A DNA stretch of 13,276 bases from assembly GCA_019420465.1 (NCBI GenBank), contig JAHZHB010000020.1:1-13276 (forward strand), given 5' to 3'. The position numbers were made by a program, and so were the translations under genes. This DNA is from Lachnospiraceae bacterium. GTDB taxonomy: Bacteria; Bacillota; Clostridia; Lachnospirales; Lachnospiraceae. Position 1 is the first letter of the stretch, and every line of letters starts with the position of its first letter. The notes below the pieces were generated by a model. That model made no database searches and was not told where the DNA came from. It saw only the letters and a list, made by a program, of their open reading frames with translations. Positions 7,925 to 13,276 of this stretch are shown here, in pieces.

Positions 7925-7953
7925 ACTATACTTCATAACCAATGTCCAGTCAA
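7925..7953 (-). promoter_or_regulatory. Sigma-A promoter of the MshEN-rlmD unit
   Basis: On the minus strand TTGACT (7953-7948) and TATAGT (7930-7925) are separated by exactly 17 bases. The predicted transcript starts near 7918, giving a leader of about 44 bases to the ATG at 7874. Confidence 0.75.
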
Positions 7954-8032
7954 GAATGATACGACTCCACATTGACATATGTTTTTATCTTAATACACAA
8001 AATTACTTTCATTCTTTTTTTCGTCTTTATTC

Positions 8033-8061
8033 TTTACATTCTGTTTTATTTACGCTATAAT
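8033..8061 (+). promoter_or_regulatory. Upstream plus-strand promoter (P1) of the small gene
   Basis: TTTACA (8033-8038) and TATAAT (8056-8061) are separated by 17 bases. Transcription would start near 8068, leaving a leader of about 138 bases before the small gene at 8206. The whole area is AT-rich, so one of the two plus-strand promoters could be a chance match. Confidence 0.6.
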
Positions 8062-8096
8062 GACTATGTTTTTAGTTTTTTATATTGATATATATC

Positions 8097-8133
8097 TTTC
8101 CTTCGTGTTTTTCTGGTGAAGGAAATATTTTTT
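8097..8133 (+). promoter_or_regulatory. Hairpin followed by T run in the P1 leader
   Basis: An 8-bp inverted repeat (8097-8104 with 8118-8125) is followed by TATTTTTT. It lies between the two plus-strand promoters. It may act as an attenuator of the P1 transcript, or it may be incidental. The stem is short and contains many A-T pairs. Confidence 0.35.
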
Positions 8134-8152
8134 CACTATATTTTCAAGTAAC

Positions 8153-8181
8153 TTGTAGACCTGCAGAAAATCCGCTATAAT
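8153..8181 (+). promoter_or_regulatory. Proximal plus-strand promoter (P2) of the small gene
   Basis: TTGTAG (8153-8158) and a consensus TATAAT (8176-8181) are 17 bases apart. The predicted start near 8188 leaves a leader of only about 18 bases, just enough for the GGCGGTGA ribosome binding site of the small gene. Confidence 0.7.
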
Positions 8182-8205
8182 AAAAAGAAAAAGGCGGTGA
8201 AAAGG

Positions 8206-8361
8206 ATGAACGATATGACTGAAAAAGAATTAAAAAGCGTAAAAATGGCTACTTTGTATGAATTGCGTCTGCTTTTCACACAGAGTGACAAGAAAGAATA
8301 CACCAGAGAAGAGATCGTACAGCTGCTCGATCAGATTGCTTCGTCTAAAGATCAGAACTGA
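8206..8361 (+). CDS. Small 51-residue protein of unknown function
   Basis: This short frame begins MNDMTEKELKSVKMATLYEL and ends SSKDQN. It is the only supported gene on the plus strand. Support comes from a purine-rich site with GGCGGTGA and AAAAGG just upstream, a consensus promoter at 8153-8181, and a strong terminator 57 bases downstream. The protein is highly charged and looks helical throughout, with a Leu-rich segment in the first half and a second helix starting at YTREEIVQLLDQI. It has no signal peptide or membrane segment. I do not recognise the family. It could be a small regulatory or adaptor protein. Confidence that it is a gene rests on the flanking signals, not on the product. 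Confidence 0.65.
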   Translation: MNDMTEKELKSVKMATLYELRLLFTQSDKKEYTREEIVQLLDQIASSKDQN

Positions 8362-8418
8362 CTGTACAATGCCAGTCGCTTTTGATAGCTGATCTGTTTT
8401 TAAATACCCCAAAATCTA

Positions 8419-8458
8419 AAAGTGCCACAGAACACACCTTGTTGTTCTGTGGCACTTT
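8419..8458. terminator. Bidirectional terminator between convergent genes
   Basis: A perfect 16-bp inverted repeat (8419-8434 with 8443-8458) with an 8-base loop lies between the plus-strand small gene and the minus-strand permease gene, whose stop is at 8517. The arms end in A and T runs, so it can serve transcripts from both sides. Confidence 0.85.
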
Positions 8459-8516
8459 CCTGCTTCTGTTGGTTCATTGAACCTGACTTTTTATATATTA
8501 GTCACGTAATATTGTA

Positions 8517-9692
8517 TCAGGCCTCAGCTTTTTTCCCTCGCACTGCCCCAACGATCAGGCAGATCACGATCGTGATCACCATATCCGGCAATGTATTACC
8601 GCATACCAGATCCACACGCATCAGCATACGGTACAGAATAAAGCCGATCAGCCAGATGATCAGATTGCACCAGTCAAAAGGACCGGCCGCTTTCTTTCTC
8701 TTTAGCAGGAAGAAATCAGCGATCTGTACAGCGATCATCGGTGCAAAGACAGAGCCGATCAGGTACAGGAAATCTGTGATATCGTCCATCGGATATACGA
8801 TCGCAGCGACCGTACCGATCACCGTCACGACGATAGCTACATATTTTCCCTTTACAGACGCTACGATGGATTCACTGGAAATACCTGCGGAATACGCATC
8901 CAGAAACGTCGTCGTAACCGTTGAAAAAACAACGATCAGAAGTCCGGCGATGCCAAGGCCTGCCTTTACCATGATCTGTGCTATATCGCTCTCTCCGGTA
9001 AAGATCGCAGCACCCATACCGATCAGATACATAAAGCAGCTGACGATACCATAGACGATCGCACTGACTGCCGTAGCCTTTACCGGCTCCTTCGCTTCAC
9101 GTGTATAGTCACTGATCAGCGGCAGCCAGGACAGCGGCATGGCCACAGCCAGCTCTACAGCCGCACCAAAGGACAGGGAATCGTCCACTGTCGCTGCCAT
9201 CGGATTGCCACTGAAGAAAATGATCTTTGCCAGGATCAGCGTCAGGATAAACAGTGCTGCCATAGCGATCGTATTGACCTTACCGAGGTTTGTGATACCG
9301 ATCAGGATCCATACGATGATCAGCACACCGATCACCAGACACCATACCCACTGTCCGACCGGGAAGATCCCACCGGCAGCGAGTGCACCGTCATAGATCA
9401 TGATCGCCGTCCAGCCAACCAGCTGCAGCACATTCAAGAACGCAAACAGCTGACCGCCATGCAGACCGAAGCTTTCCTTTACGGTCTCCATGGCACTCTT
9501 GCCCATTTTACCGCCGATCACACCGGACAGAAAGAGCATGATACAGCCGATCACATGACCGATCAGAATCGCTGCCAGACCCTTCCCAAAACCTAAAGAA
9601 GCAAAATATGTACCCGTCAGGATCTCTGCGATAGAGACACCGGCGCCGAACCAGATCAGTCCGTTTTCAAACAGTGATGTTTTCTTTTCCAT
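8517..9692 (-). CDS. cytX: CytX-like hydroxymethylpyrimidine permease (NCS1 family)
   Basis: The 391-residue product is an integral membrane protein with about twelve hydrophobic segments and has the character of the cytosine/purine NCS1 transporter family. Recognisable parts are the N-terminal LIWFGAGVSIAEILTG segment and the LPLISDYTREAKEP loop in the middle, typical of this family. The usual CytX role is import of the thiamine precursor hydroxymethylpyrimidine (HMP). That fits its place directly after thiD, whose product phosphorylates HMP. Its ATG lies two bases after the thiD stop, and its GGAGG site is inside the end of thiD, so the two are probably co-translated. It is the last gene of the riboswitch-controlled operon. 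Cytosine transport is the main alternative, but the neighbours favour HMP. Confidence 0.82.
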   Translation of the reverse strand: MEKKTSLFENGLIWFGAGVSIAEILTGTYFASLGFGKGLAAILIGHVIGCIMLFLSGVIGGKMGKSAMETVKESFGLHGGQLFAFLNVLQLVGWTAIMIYDGALAAGGIFPVGQWVWCLVIGVLIIVWILIGITNLGKVNTIAMAALFILTLILAKIIFFSGNPMAATVDDSLSFGAAVELAVAMPLSWLPLISDYTREAKEPVKATAVSAIVYGIVSCFMYLIGMGAAIFTGESDIAQIMVKAGLGIAGLLIVVFSTVTTTFLDAYSAGISSESIVASVKGKYVAIVVTVIGTVAAIVYPMDDITDFLYLIGSVFAPMIAVQIADFFLLKRKKAAGPFDWCNLIIWLIGFILYRMLMRVDLVCGNTLPDMVITIVICLIVGAVRGKKAEA

Positions 9693-9694
9693 AA

Positions 9695-10504
9695 TCAGTC
9701 CTCCGCCTTTTTCGTATACTCGTTGTCAATAGCAAAACCATGATCCATGGGACCACTGCCCTTTCCAAGATCAAGCATTGCTGCGAGTGCACCGGAGATA
9801 TACTCTTTGGCACGCTTTACAGCTGTTTCCAGATCATATCCCTTGGCCAGATTGGCCGCGATCGCGGAAGACAGGGTACATCCTGTACCGTGTGTATTCG
9901 GATTATTGATACGCTTACCGTTAAACCAGCGGTAAGTGCCATCTGCATAGAAAAGATCGTTGGCATCGTTGACATGATGCCCTCCCTTGCAGAGTACCGC
10001 ACAGTGATACGTCTCAGAGATCTCCTTTGCCGCCTCGATCATCTCTTCGGTGCCGGTGATCGTTCGTCCGGTCAGTACTTCTGCCTCCGGAATATTCGGT
10101 GTCAGCACATCGGCCAGCGGAAACAGCTCGTTTTTCAGCGTATCTACCGCTTCCTCACTGATCAGTCTGGCACCGCTTGTCGCTACCATGACCGGATCGA
10201 CAACAATCTTCTTTGCGCCATACTGGCGAAGCTTTGCTGCGATTGTCTTGATCAGCCCGCTTTCCGATACCATACCGATCTTTACCGCGTCCGGGTAGAT
10301 GTCCGTAAAAATCGCATCAAGCTCATCTCCTAAAAATTCCGGGGTTACATTTAAAATAGAGGTCACACCGGTCGTATTCTGTGCAGTCAGAGCCGTGATG
10401 GCACTCATGGCATACACACCATTGGCCATCATCGTCTTGATATCTGCCTGGATACCGGCGCCTCCGCTGGAATCACTTCCGGCGATCGTTACTGCTGTTC
10501 TCAT
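9695..10504 (-). CDS. thiD: Hydroxymethylpyrimidine/phosphomethylpyrimidine kinase
   Basis: The 269-residue product phosphorylates HMP twice, to HMP-P and then HMP-PP, the pyrimidine partner used by ThiE. It is a ribokinase-fold enzyme of normal length. The N-terminal substrate loop AGSDSSGGAGIQAD spans 8-21, VVDPVMVATSG is at 101-111, and the anion-hole GTGC motif is at 206-209 with catalytic C209. A good RBS (AAGGAG) sits just upstream of the ATG. It is separated from the HAD phosphatase gene by 196 bases of structured sequence, and it couples tightly to cytX downstream. Pyridoxal kinase activity is a known side function of some relatives, but this context clearly points to thiamine. Confidence 0.93.
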   Translation of the reverse strand: MRTAVTIAGSDSSGGAGIQADIKTMMANGVYAMSAITALTAQNTTGVTSILNVTPEFLGDELDAIFTDIYPDAVKIGMVSESGLIKTIAAKLRQYGAKKIVVDPVMVATSGARLISEEAVDTLKNELFPLADVLTPNIPEAEVLTGRTITGTEEMIEAAKEISETYHCAVLCKGGHHVNDANDLFYADGTYRWFNGKRINNPNTHGTGCTLSSAIAANLAKGYDLETAVKRAKEYISGALAAMLDLGKGSGPMDHGFAIDNEYTKKAED

Positions 10505-10700
10505 ACATTTCTCCTTTTCTTTCGTTCAGCTAACGTTTTATATAGCGGTCTGAGGTGGTGCCCCCAACGGGCCGCTTTTTCAGCACGGTGGTTGGCCATG
10601 CATGAAATTCATGTTAAATTTTCCGTACTTTACTGTATTTTTATAACTGTTATATTGTTGGTAACTGTGTGGCAGCTGCCCAAACGGCACATCTTCCGCT
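10505..10700 (-). other. Intergenic gap inside the thiamine operon with structured sequence
   Basis: The gap between the HAD gene and thiD is large for an operon whose other junctions overlap or nearly touch. It holds a G+C-rich island (about 10544-10600) set in AT-rich sequence. On the minus strand three short pairs interleave: 10591-10595 with 10564-10568, 10583-10586 with 10558-10561, and 10572-10576 with 10544-10548. They could form a pseudoknotted RNA, though each is only 4-5 bp. There are also perfect odd palindromes at 10601-10613 and 10642-10654 and a 10-base palindrome at 10671-10680. It does not match the TPP riboswitch or any other class I recognise. On the plus strand the 10544-10576 hairpin ends in TTTTT. 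No good promoter is visible. Confidence 0.45.
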
Positions 10701-11363
10701 TTACTGCAAAACAGAAGAAATTTCCAGCGGCAACAGTTGCCGGAAATCTTCGCAGTACAGATCTGCCGTTTTTTTCAGCACATCCTGTCTGCTCTCACCG
10801 TCGGCATCGTACACACCTACGGTTTTATATCCTGCCTTTTTGGCCGTCTCAAGCGCATAAAGCGAATCCTCAAACACCAGCGTTTCCTCTGGTCTGGCAT
10901 CCAGTGCCCTGGCCGCCGTATCATAGATCAGCGGTGAATGCTTGCTCTCACCGATCTCGCCGGTCGTATAGATGGCTTCCATATACGATAGCAGACCGTT
11001 TCGGTCCAGTGCCCTTGTCACATGTGCCCGCGGACTCGATGTGGCCGCCGCCATGCGTATACCACTGTGAAGAAGCTCTTCGAGAAGCTGCAAAGCACCA
11101 GGCTTTGCCTTTACTTCAAAGTAATAGAACTCCTGCAGCATCTTTTCCAGATCCTCAACGATCTCTTTTTCAGATACCGGCAGGGCGAAATTTTCCTTTA
11201 ACCAGGCTGCGCCCTGTTCCATGCTCATCGCAAACAGCGTCTCGCTCATTCCCGGCAAAGGCTTTAATCCTTTTCCGAGAATATATCTCACGCCCAGATC
11301 CTTCCAGATTGACATGGAGTCCAGCAGCACACCGTCCAGGTCAAAGATCGCCGCCCGAATCAT
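10701..11363 (-). CDS. HAD-family phosphatase in the thiamine operon
   Basis: The 220-residue product is a haloacid dehalogenase-type hydrolase with a small helical cap, like beta-phosphoglucomutase and related sugar-phosphate phosphatases. Motif I is DLDGVLLD (D8 nucleophile, D10 general acid), motif II is T108 in AAATSS, motif III is K141, and motif IV is E165-D166 in FEDS. All catalytic residues are present. Its ATG overlaps the thiE stop as ATGA, which indicates translational coupling to thiamine phosphate synthase. ThiE makes thiamine monophosphate, and no thiamine monophosphate kinase (ThiL) gene is nearby. I therefore infer that this enzyme removes that phosphate so that thiamine can be converted to TPP by a pyrophosphokinase elsewhere. 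A housekeeping role on damaged intermediates or another small phosphate is possible. Confidence 0.85.
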   Translation of the reverse strand: MIRAAIFDLDGVLLDSMSIWKDLGVRYILGKGLKPLPGMSETLFAMSMEQGAAWLKENFALPVSEKEIVEDLEKMLQEFYYFEVKAKPGALQLLEELLHSGIRMAAATSSPRAHVTRALDRNGLLSYMEAIYTTGEIGESKHSPLIYDTAARALDARPEETLVFEDSLYALETAKKAGYKTVGVYDADGESRQDVLKKTADLYCEDFRQLLPLEISSVLQ

Positions 11364-12001
11364 GCGTTTACCATCTCTTCGGTAGCTTTTTTCAGCGCCA
11401 TCGTGGCTTCTTTAATGTGTTTCTGCCCATAGATTGCACTGATCACGGCGATACCGCAGATGCCACTTTTGGCCAGCTCTTTTACATTCTCCTGTGTGAT
11501 ACCGCCGATCGCAATCACCGGAATGGAAACAGCCTCACAGATAGCTTTTAAGGTTTCAAACGGTACATCCTCGGCATCATCCTTGGAGCTGGTTGGAAAT
11601 ACCGCACCGACACCGAGATAATCTGCGCCGCGCTTCTGGGCTAAAATCGCCTGTTCTACCGTCTGGGCAGACACACCGATGATCTTGTCCGGGCCAAGCT
11701 TTGCACGCACATCCCCGGCTTCCATATCACTCTGTCCCACATGTACACCGTCGGCATCCATTTCAATCGCGATATCCACATTGTCGTTGATCACGAAGGG
11801 AACATGGTACTCCTTACACAGCTGTTTCAGGTCTTTGGCTTCCTCAAGAAAATGTGCCTGATCCAGATGTTTTTCCCGCAGCTGGACAAAGGTCACACCA
11901 CCGTCCAGGCTCTCCTTTACCACCTCGTGCAGGGTGCGCTCTCCCAGCCAGTAGCGGTCCGTAACTGCATATAAAAGCAGATCCTGTTTATCGCACTTCA
12001 T
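11360..12001 (-). CDS. thiE: Thiamine phosphate synthase
   Basis: The 213-residue product joins HMP-PP and hydroxyethylthiazole phosphate to give thiamine monophosphate. It is a TIM-barrel enzyme of usual length. Visible motifs are YAVTDR (11-16), VQLREK (39-44), VINDNVDIA (70-78), DGVHVGQSD (84-92), VGAVFPTSSKDDA (131-143), AIGGI (164-168) and GIAVISAI (183-190). The start chosen is the ATG at 12001, which overlaps the end of thiM by 14 bases and has an AGGGG upstream. A longer frame to 12157 exists, but its extra residues are simply thiM read in another frame. The overlaps on both sides show tight coupling with thiM and the HAD phosphatase gene. Confidence 0.93.
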   Translation of the reverse strand: MKCDKQDLLLYAVTDRYWLGERTLHEVVKESLDGGVTFVQLREKHLDQAHFLEEAKDLKQLCKEYHVPFVINDNVDIAIEMDADGVHVGQSDMEAGDVRAKLGPDKIIGVSAQTVEQAILAQKRGADYLGVGAVFPTSSKDDAEDVPFETLKAICEAVSIPVIAIGGITQENVKELAKSGICGIAVISAIYGQKHIKEATMALKKATEEMVNA

Positions 12002-12809
12002 ATTTTGCCCCTTTCTCCAGAGCTTCGCCGTCCATATTGCAGATGGCATCGATGATGCGGTTTCTGTAGGTAGAATTGCCGTCGCCCTCTGCCATACGGC
12101 TGTAGCCGATCTCACCGGCCAGACCCATCGTGCAGACAGCTGCTGCCGCTGCTTCAAGCTGGTTGTCCGGGTTGGCTACGATAAAGGCTGTCATCAGACC
12201 GGACAGCTGGCATCCTGTACCTGTGATCTGTCCCATCTCCGGACGGCCGTTTCGGATCACATAACAGGTCTCTCCGTCACTGACCAGATCGATCGCACCG
12301 GTAACAGCTACGATGGAACCGCTCTTTTTTGCAAAGTCTTTGACAAATTTCACAGCATCGTCCAGATTTTCCTCTGTGACCTTATCTGCCACATCAGCAT
12401 CCACACCCTTGGTCGTACCGCTGCCGAGTGCCAGCGTCTTGATCTCCGAGATATTTCCTCGTATAACAGTCAGTTTCAGTTCTTTCATCAGATCTACGGC
12501 TGTGTTGGTACGAAGTGCTGATGCACCTGCACCTACCGGATCGAGAAGGATCGGATGACCGAGCTCGTTTGCCCTCTTTCCTGCCAGATGCATAGCCTCG
12601 ATACTGGATTTGTGCAGAGTACCGATATTGATGTTTAATCCACCGCAGATGGACGTGATATCCACCACATCCTCCGGCTCATCAGACATGATCGGGCTCG
12701 CACCACAGGCCAGGATCACATTGGCTACGTCGTTGACCGTCACATAGTTTGTGATGTTGTGTACCAGCGGTACTGTTTTTCTTACGTTTTCGCTACATTC
12801 TTTCAGCAT
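11988..12809 (-). CDS. thiM: Hydroxyethylthiazole kinase
   Basis: The 273-residue product phosphorylates hydroxyethylthiazole, the salvaged thiazole half of thiamine. Motifs typical of ThiM are HNITNYVTVNDVAN (17-30), GASPIMSDEPED (36-47), LDPVGAGAS (89-97), VIRGN (115-119) and TGTGC with catalytic C200 (196-200). The start is the ATG at 12809, preceded by AAAGGAGC at good spacing. An in-frame ATG at 12860 lies within the riboswitch terminator hairpin and is not used. It is the first gene of the thiamine operon, directly under the TPP riboswitch, and it overlaps thiE by 14 bases. Its presence, together with the permease and the absence of thiG/thiC nearby, points to salvage rather than synthesis from scratch. 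Confidence 0.94.
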   Translation of the reverse strand: MLKECSENVRKTVPLVHNITNYVTVNDVANVILACGASPIMSDEPEDVVDITSICGGLNINIGTLHKSSIEAMHLAGKRANELGHPILLDPVGAGASALRTNTAVDLMKELKLTVIRGNISEIKTLALGSGTTKGVDADVADKVTEENLDDAVKFVKDFAKKSGSIVAVTGAIDLVSDGETCYVIRNGRPEMGQITGTGCQLSGLMTAFIVANPDNQLEAAAAAVCTMGLAGEIGYSRMAEGDGNSTYRNRIIDAICNMDGEALEKGAKYEVR

Positions 12810-12829
12810 ATGCTCGCTCCTTTGTATAA

Positions 12830-12868
12830 AAGAAAATGCGGATATGCCTGTACAAGACATATCCGCAT
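12830..12868 (-). terminator. Riboswitch expression-platform terminator
   Basis: A perfect 11-bp inverted repeat (12836-12846 with 12858-12868) with an 11-base loop is followed in the minus direction by TTTTCTTTT. It sits between the TPP aptamer and the thiM start. TPP binding is expected to favour this hairpin and stop transcription before thiM. Confidence 0.85.
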
Positions 12869-12883
12869 ATAGATCGCGTGGTG

Positions 12884-12976
12884 TATATCCCTACGTTGGC
12901 ATTATCCAAATCAGGTTACGGGTCAAGACCCTGCGGTCTACTCTCAGCCTGCGCATACGGCAAGCTCCCCTTTAAC
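12884..12976 (-). ncRNA. TPP riboswitch (thi-box) upstream of thiM
   Basis: Read on the minus strand, the sequence carries the conserved TPP aptamer features: AAAGGGGAGC at the 5' side, GCTGAGAG (complement of 12941-12948), a hairpin with GACCC and GGGTC-type pairing, ACCTGATTTGGATAATGCCA, and the closing CGTAGGGA. The first and last elements pair as the P1 stem. It lies between a sigma-A promoter and a terminator hairpin in front of a thiamine salvage operon. It should bind thiamine pyrophosphate and turn the operon off when the cofactor is abundant. Confidence 0.96.
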
Positions 12977-12983
12977 GTTTTTC

Positions 12984-13012
12984 ATTATAGGCTGATAGGC
13001 AGGGAAATGCAA
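12984..13012 (-). promoter_or_regulatory. Sigma-A promoter of the thiamine operon
   Basis: On the minus strand TTGCAT (13012-13007) and a consensus TATAAT (12989-12984) are 17 bases apart. The predicted start near 12977 coincides with the first bases of the TPP aptamer, so the mRNA would begin almost directly with the riboswitch. Confidence 0.8.
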
Positions 13013-13077
13013 GTATGAAATACCGAACAGAAACGTTACTGCATCCCTTTCGACCTGCATTGCCCTTCTGTAGCGGA

Positions 13078-13276
13078 TTACCTGTCGAATTCCACCGTGA
13101 ATTCTTCTCCCTGCTCATTTGTCAGGATAATGCCGGCAATTTCATCCGGATCGACGATCTGCTGAAAACCATTTATGGATATGGCTGCCGGAGGATTGAC
13201 CACTTTTCCCTCTCCATTCTCCATAATAATTGAATCCACAAAGGCATCTGCCATTTCTTTTGTCAGCTTACGCTTT
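13078..13276 (-). CDS. C-terminal end of an unrecognised protein (partial at right edge)
   Basis: A minus-strand frame enters from the window edge and ends with TAA at 13080-13078, giving 65 visible residues. It starts KRKLTKEMADAFVDSIIMEN and ends QGEEFTVEFDR. The LTKEMADAFVDSI helix followed by a strand resembles the end of some serine recombinases, where a similar LTxEMxxxxIxxI segment precedes the last strand. The intervening PAAISINGFQQIVDPDEIAG stretch does not fit that idea well, so I do not assign a family. The frame has normal codon use, and the thiamine promoter follows after a gap of about 65 bases with no obvious terminator. Confidence 0.5.
   Translation of the reverse strand, partial: KRKLTKEMADAFVDSIIMENGEGKVVNPPAAISINGFQQIVDPDEIAGIILTNEQGEEFTVEFDR

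Noticed and set aside
8230..8412. Minus-strand 60-residue frame over the small plus-strand gene
   Set aside because: It has no promoter or RBS and is antisense to a better supported gene.
10544..10600. T-box-like or second TPP riboswitch near thiD
   Set aside because: A GGTGGTGCC stretch on the plus strand recalls a T-box but lacks the full conserved core and has no downstream plus-strand gene; the TPP consensus is absent on both strands.
10592..11551. Long plus-strand frame of 319 codons
   Set aside because: It lies antisense to the HAD phosphatase and thiE genes and has the odd composition of a shadow frame.
12002..12157. Upstream extension of thiE to an ATG at 12157
   Set aside because: The extra residues are thiM sequence in another frame and look non-natural; the ATG at 12001 has an RBS and gives the normal ThiE length.
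12810..12860. Upstream ATG for thiM at 12860
   Set aside because: It lies inside the riboswitch terminator hairpin, and the ATG at 12809 has a strong RBS and matches the family start.
1..13276. CRISPR arrays, insertion sequences, tRNA or rRNA genes
   Set aside because: I found no regularly spaced repeats, no transposase motifs with terminal repeats, and no tRNA- or rRNA-like sequences.

Overview
The window suggests a member of the Clostridia, most likely a Lachnospiraceae-type gut anaerobe. The grounds are moderate G+C, Firmicutes-style ribosome binding sites and sigma-A promoters, and the kinds of proteins present (a MalT-like regulator, a modular GGDEF/EAL protein, and a thiamine salvage operon under a TPP riboswitch). 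The genus cannot be fixed from the sequence. Almost every gene is on the minus strand, so transcription runs right to left. The one exception is a 51-codon gene on the plus strand near 8.2 kb.

Region 1 (about 120-5850, minus) is a signalling operon of overlapping genes. In order of transcription it holds an 822-residue STAND/MalT-like regulator with a LuxR-type DNA-binding end, a 158-residue protein with a signal-like N-terminus and one membrane segment, and a large cyclic-di-GMP protein (PAS, GGDEF, GAF-like, degenerate GGDEF, EAL). The last gene is broken by a single in-frame TAA inside its first GGDEF domain. Both halves remain open in the same frame, so this looks like a recent nonsense mutation, a sequencing error or a recoded stop. 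A strong hairpin terminator closes the operon at 125-167.

Region 2 (about 6000-7960, minus) is a two-gene unit with a good promoter and a 20-bp perfect hairpin at its end. The first gene encodes a free-standing MshEN/GspE-N domain protein without the usual ATPase, carrying the two-part cyclic-di-GMP-binding motif. The second encodes an RlmD/RumA-family 23S rRNA uracil-5-methyltransferase. A possible cyclic-di-GMP receptor therefore lies close to a cyclic-di-GMP turnover gene.

Region 3 (about 7960-8460) is an AT-rich divergent intergenic stretch with two plus-strand promoters. They serve a small unrecognised gene that ends at a bidirectional terminator.

Region 4 (about 8460-13012, minus) is a thiamine salvage operon. 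A promoter leads directly into a TPP riboswitch with a terminator hairpin, then thiM, thiE and a HAD-family phosphatase, all overlapping. After a 196-base structured gap come thiD and a CytX-like permease. Together they would import hydroxymethylpyrimidine (HMP), phosphorylate it to HMP-PP, phosphorylate salvaged thiazole, and join the two into thiamine phosphate. No thiC, thiG or thiL is present here. The HAD enzyme may dephosphorylate thiamine phosphate so that a pyrophosphokinase elsewhere can make TPP. The right edge holds the C-terminal end of an unrecognised protein on the minus strand.
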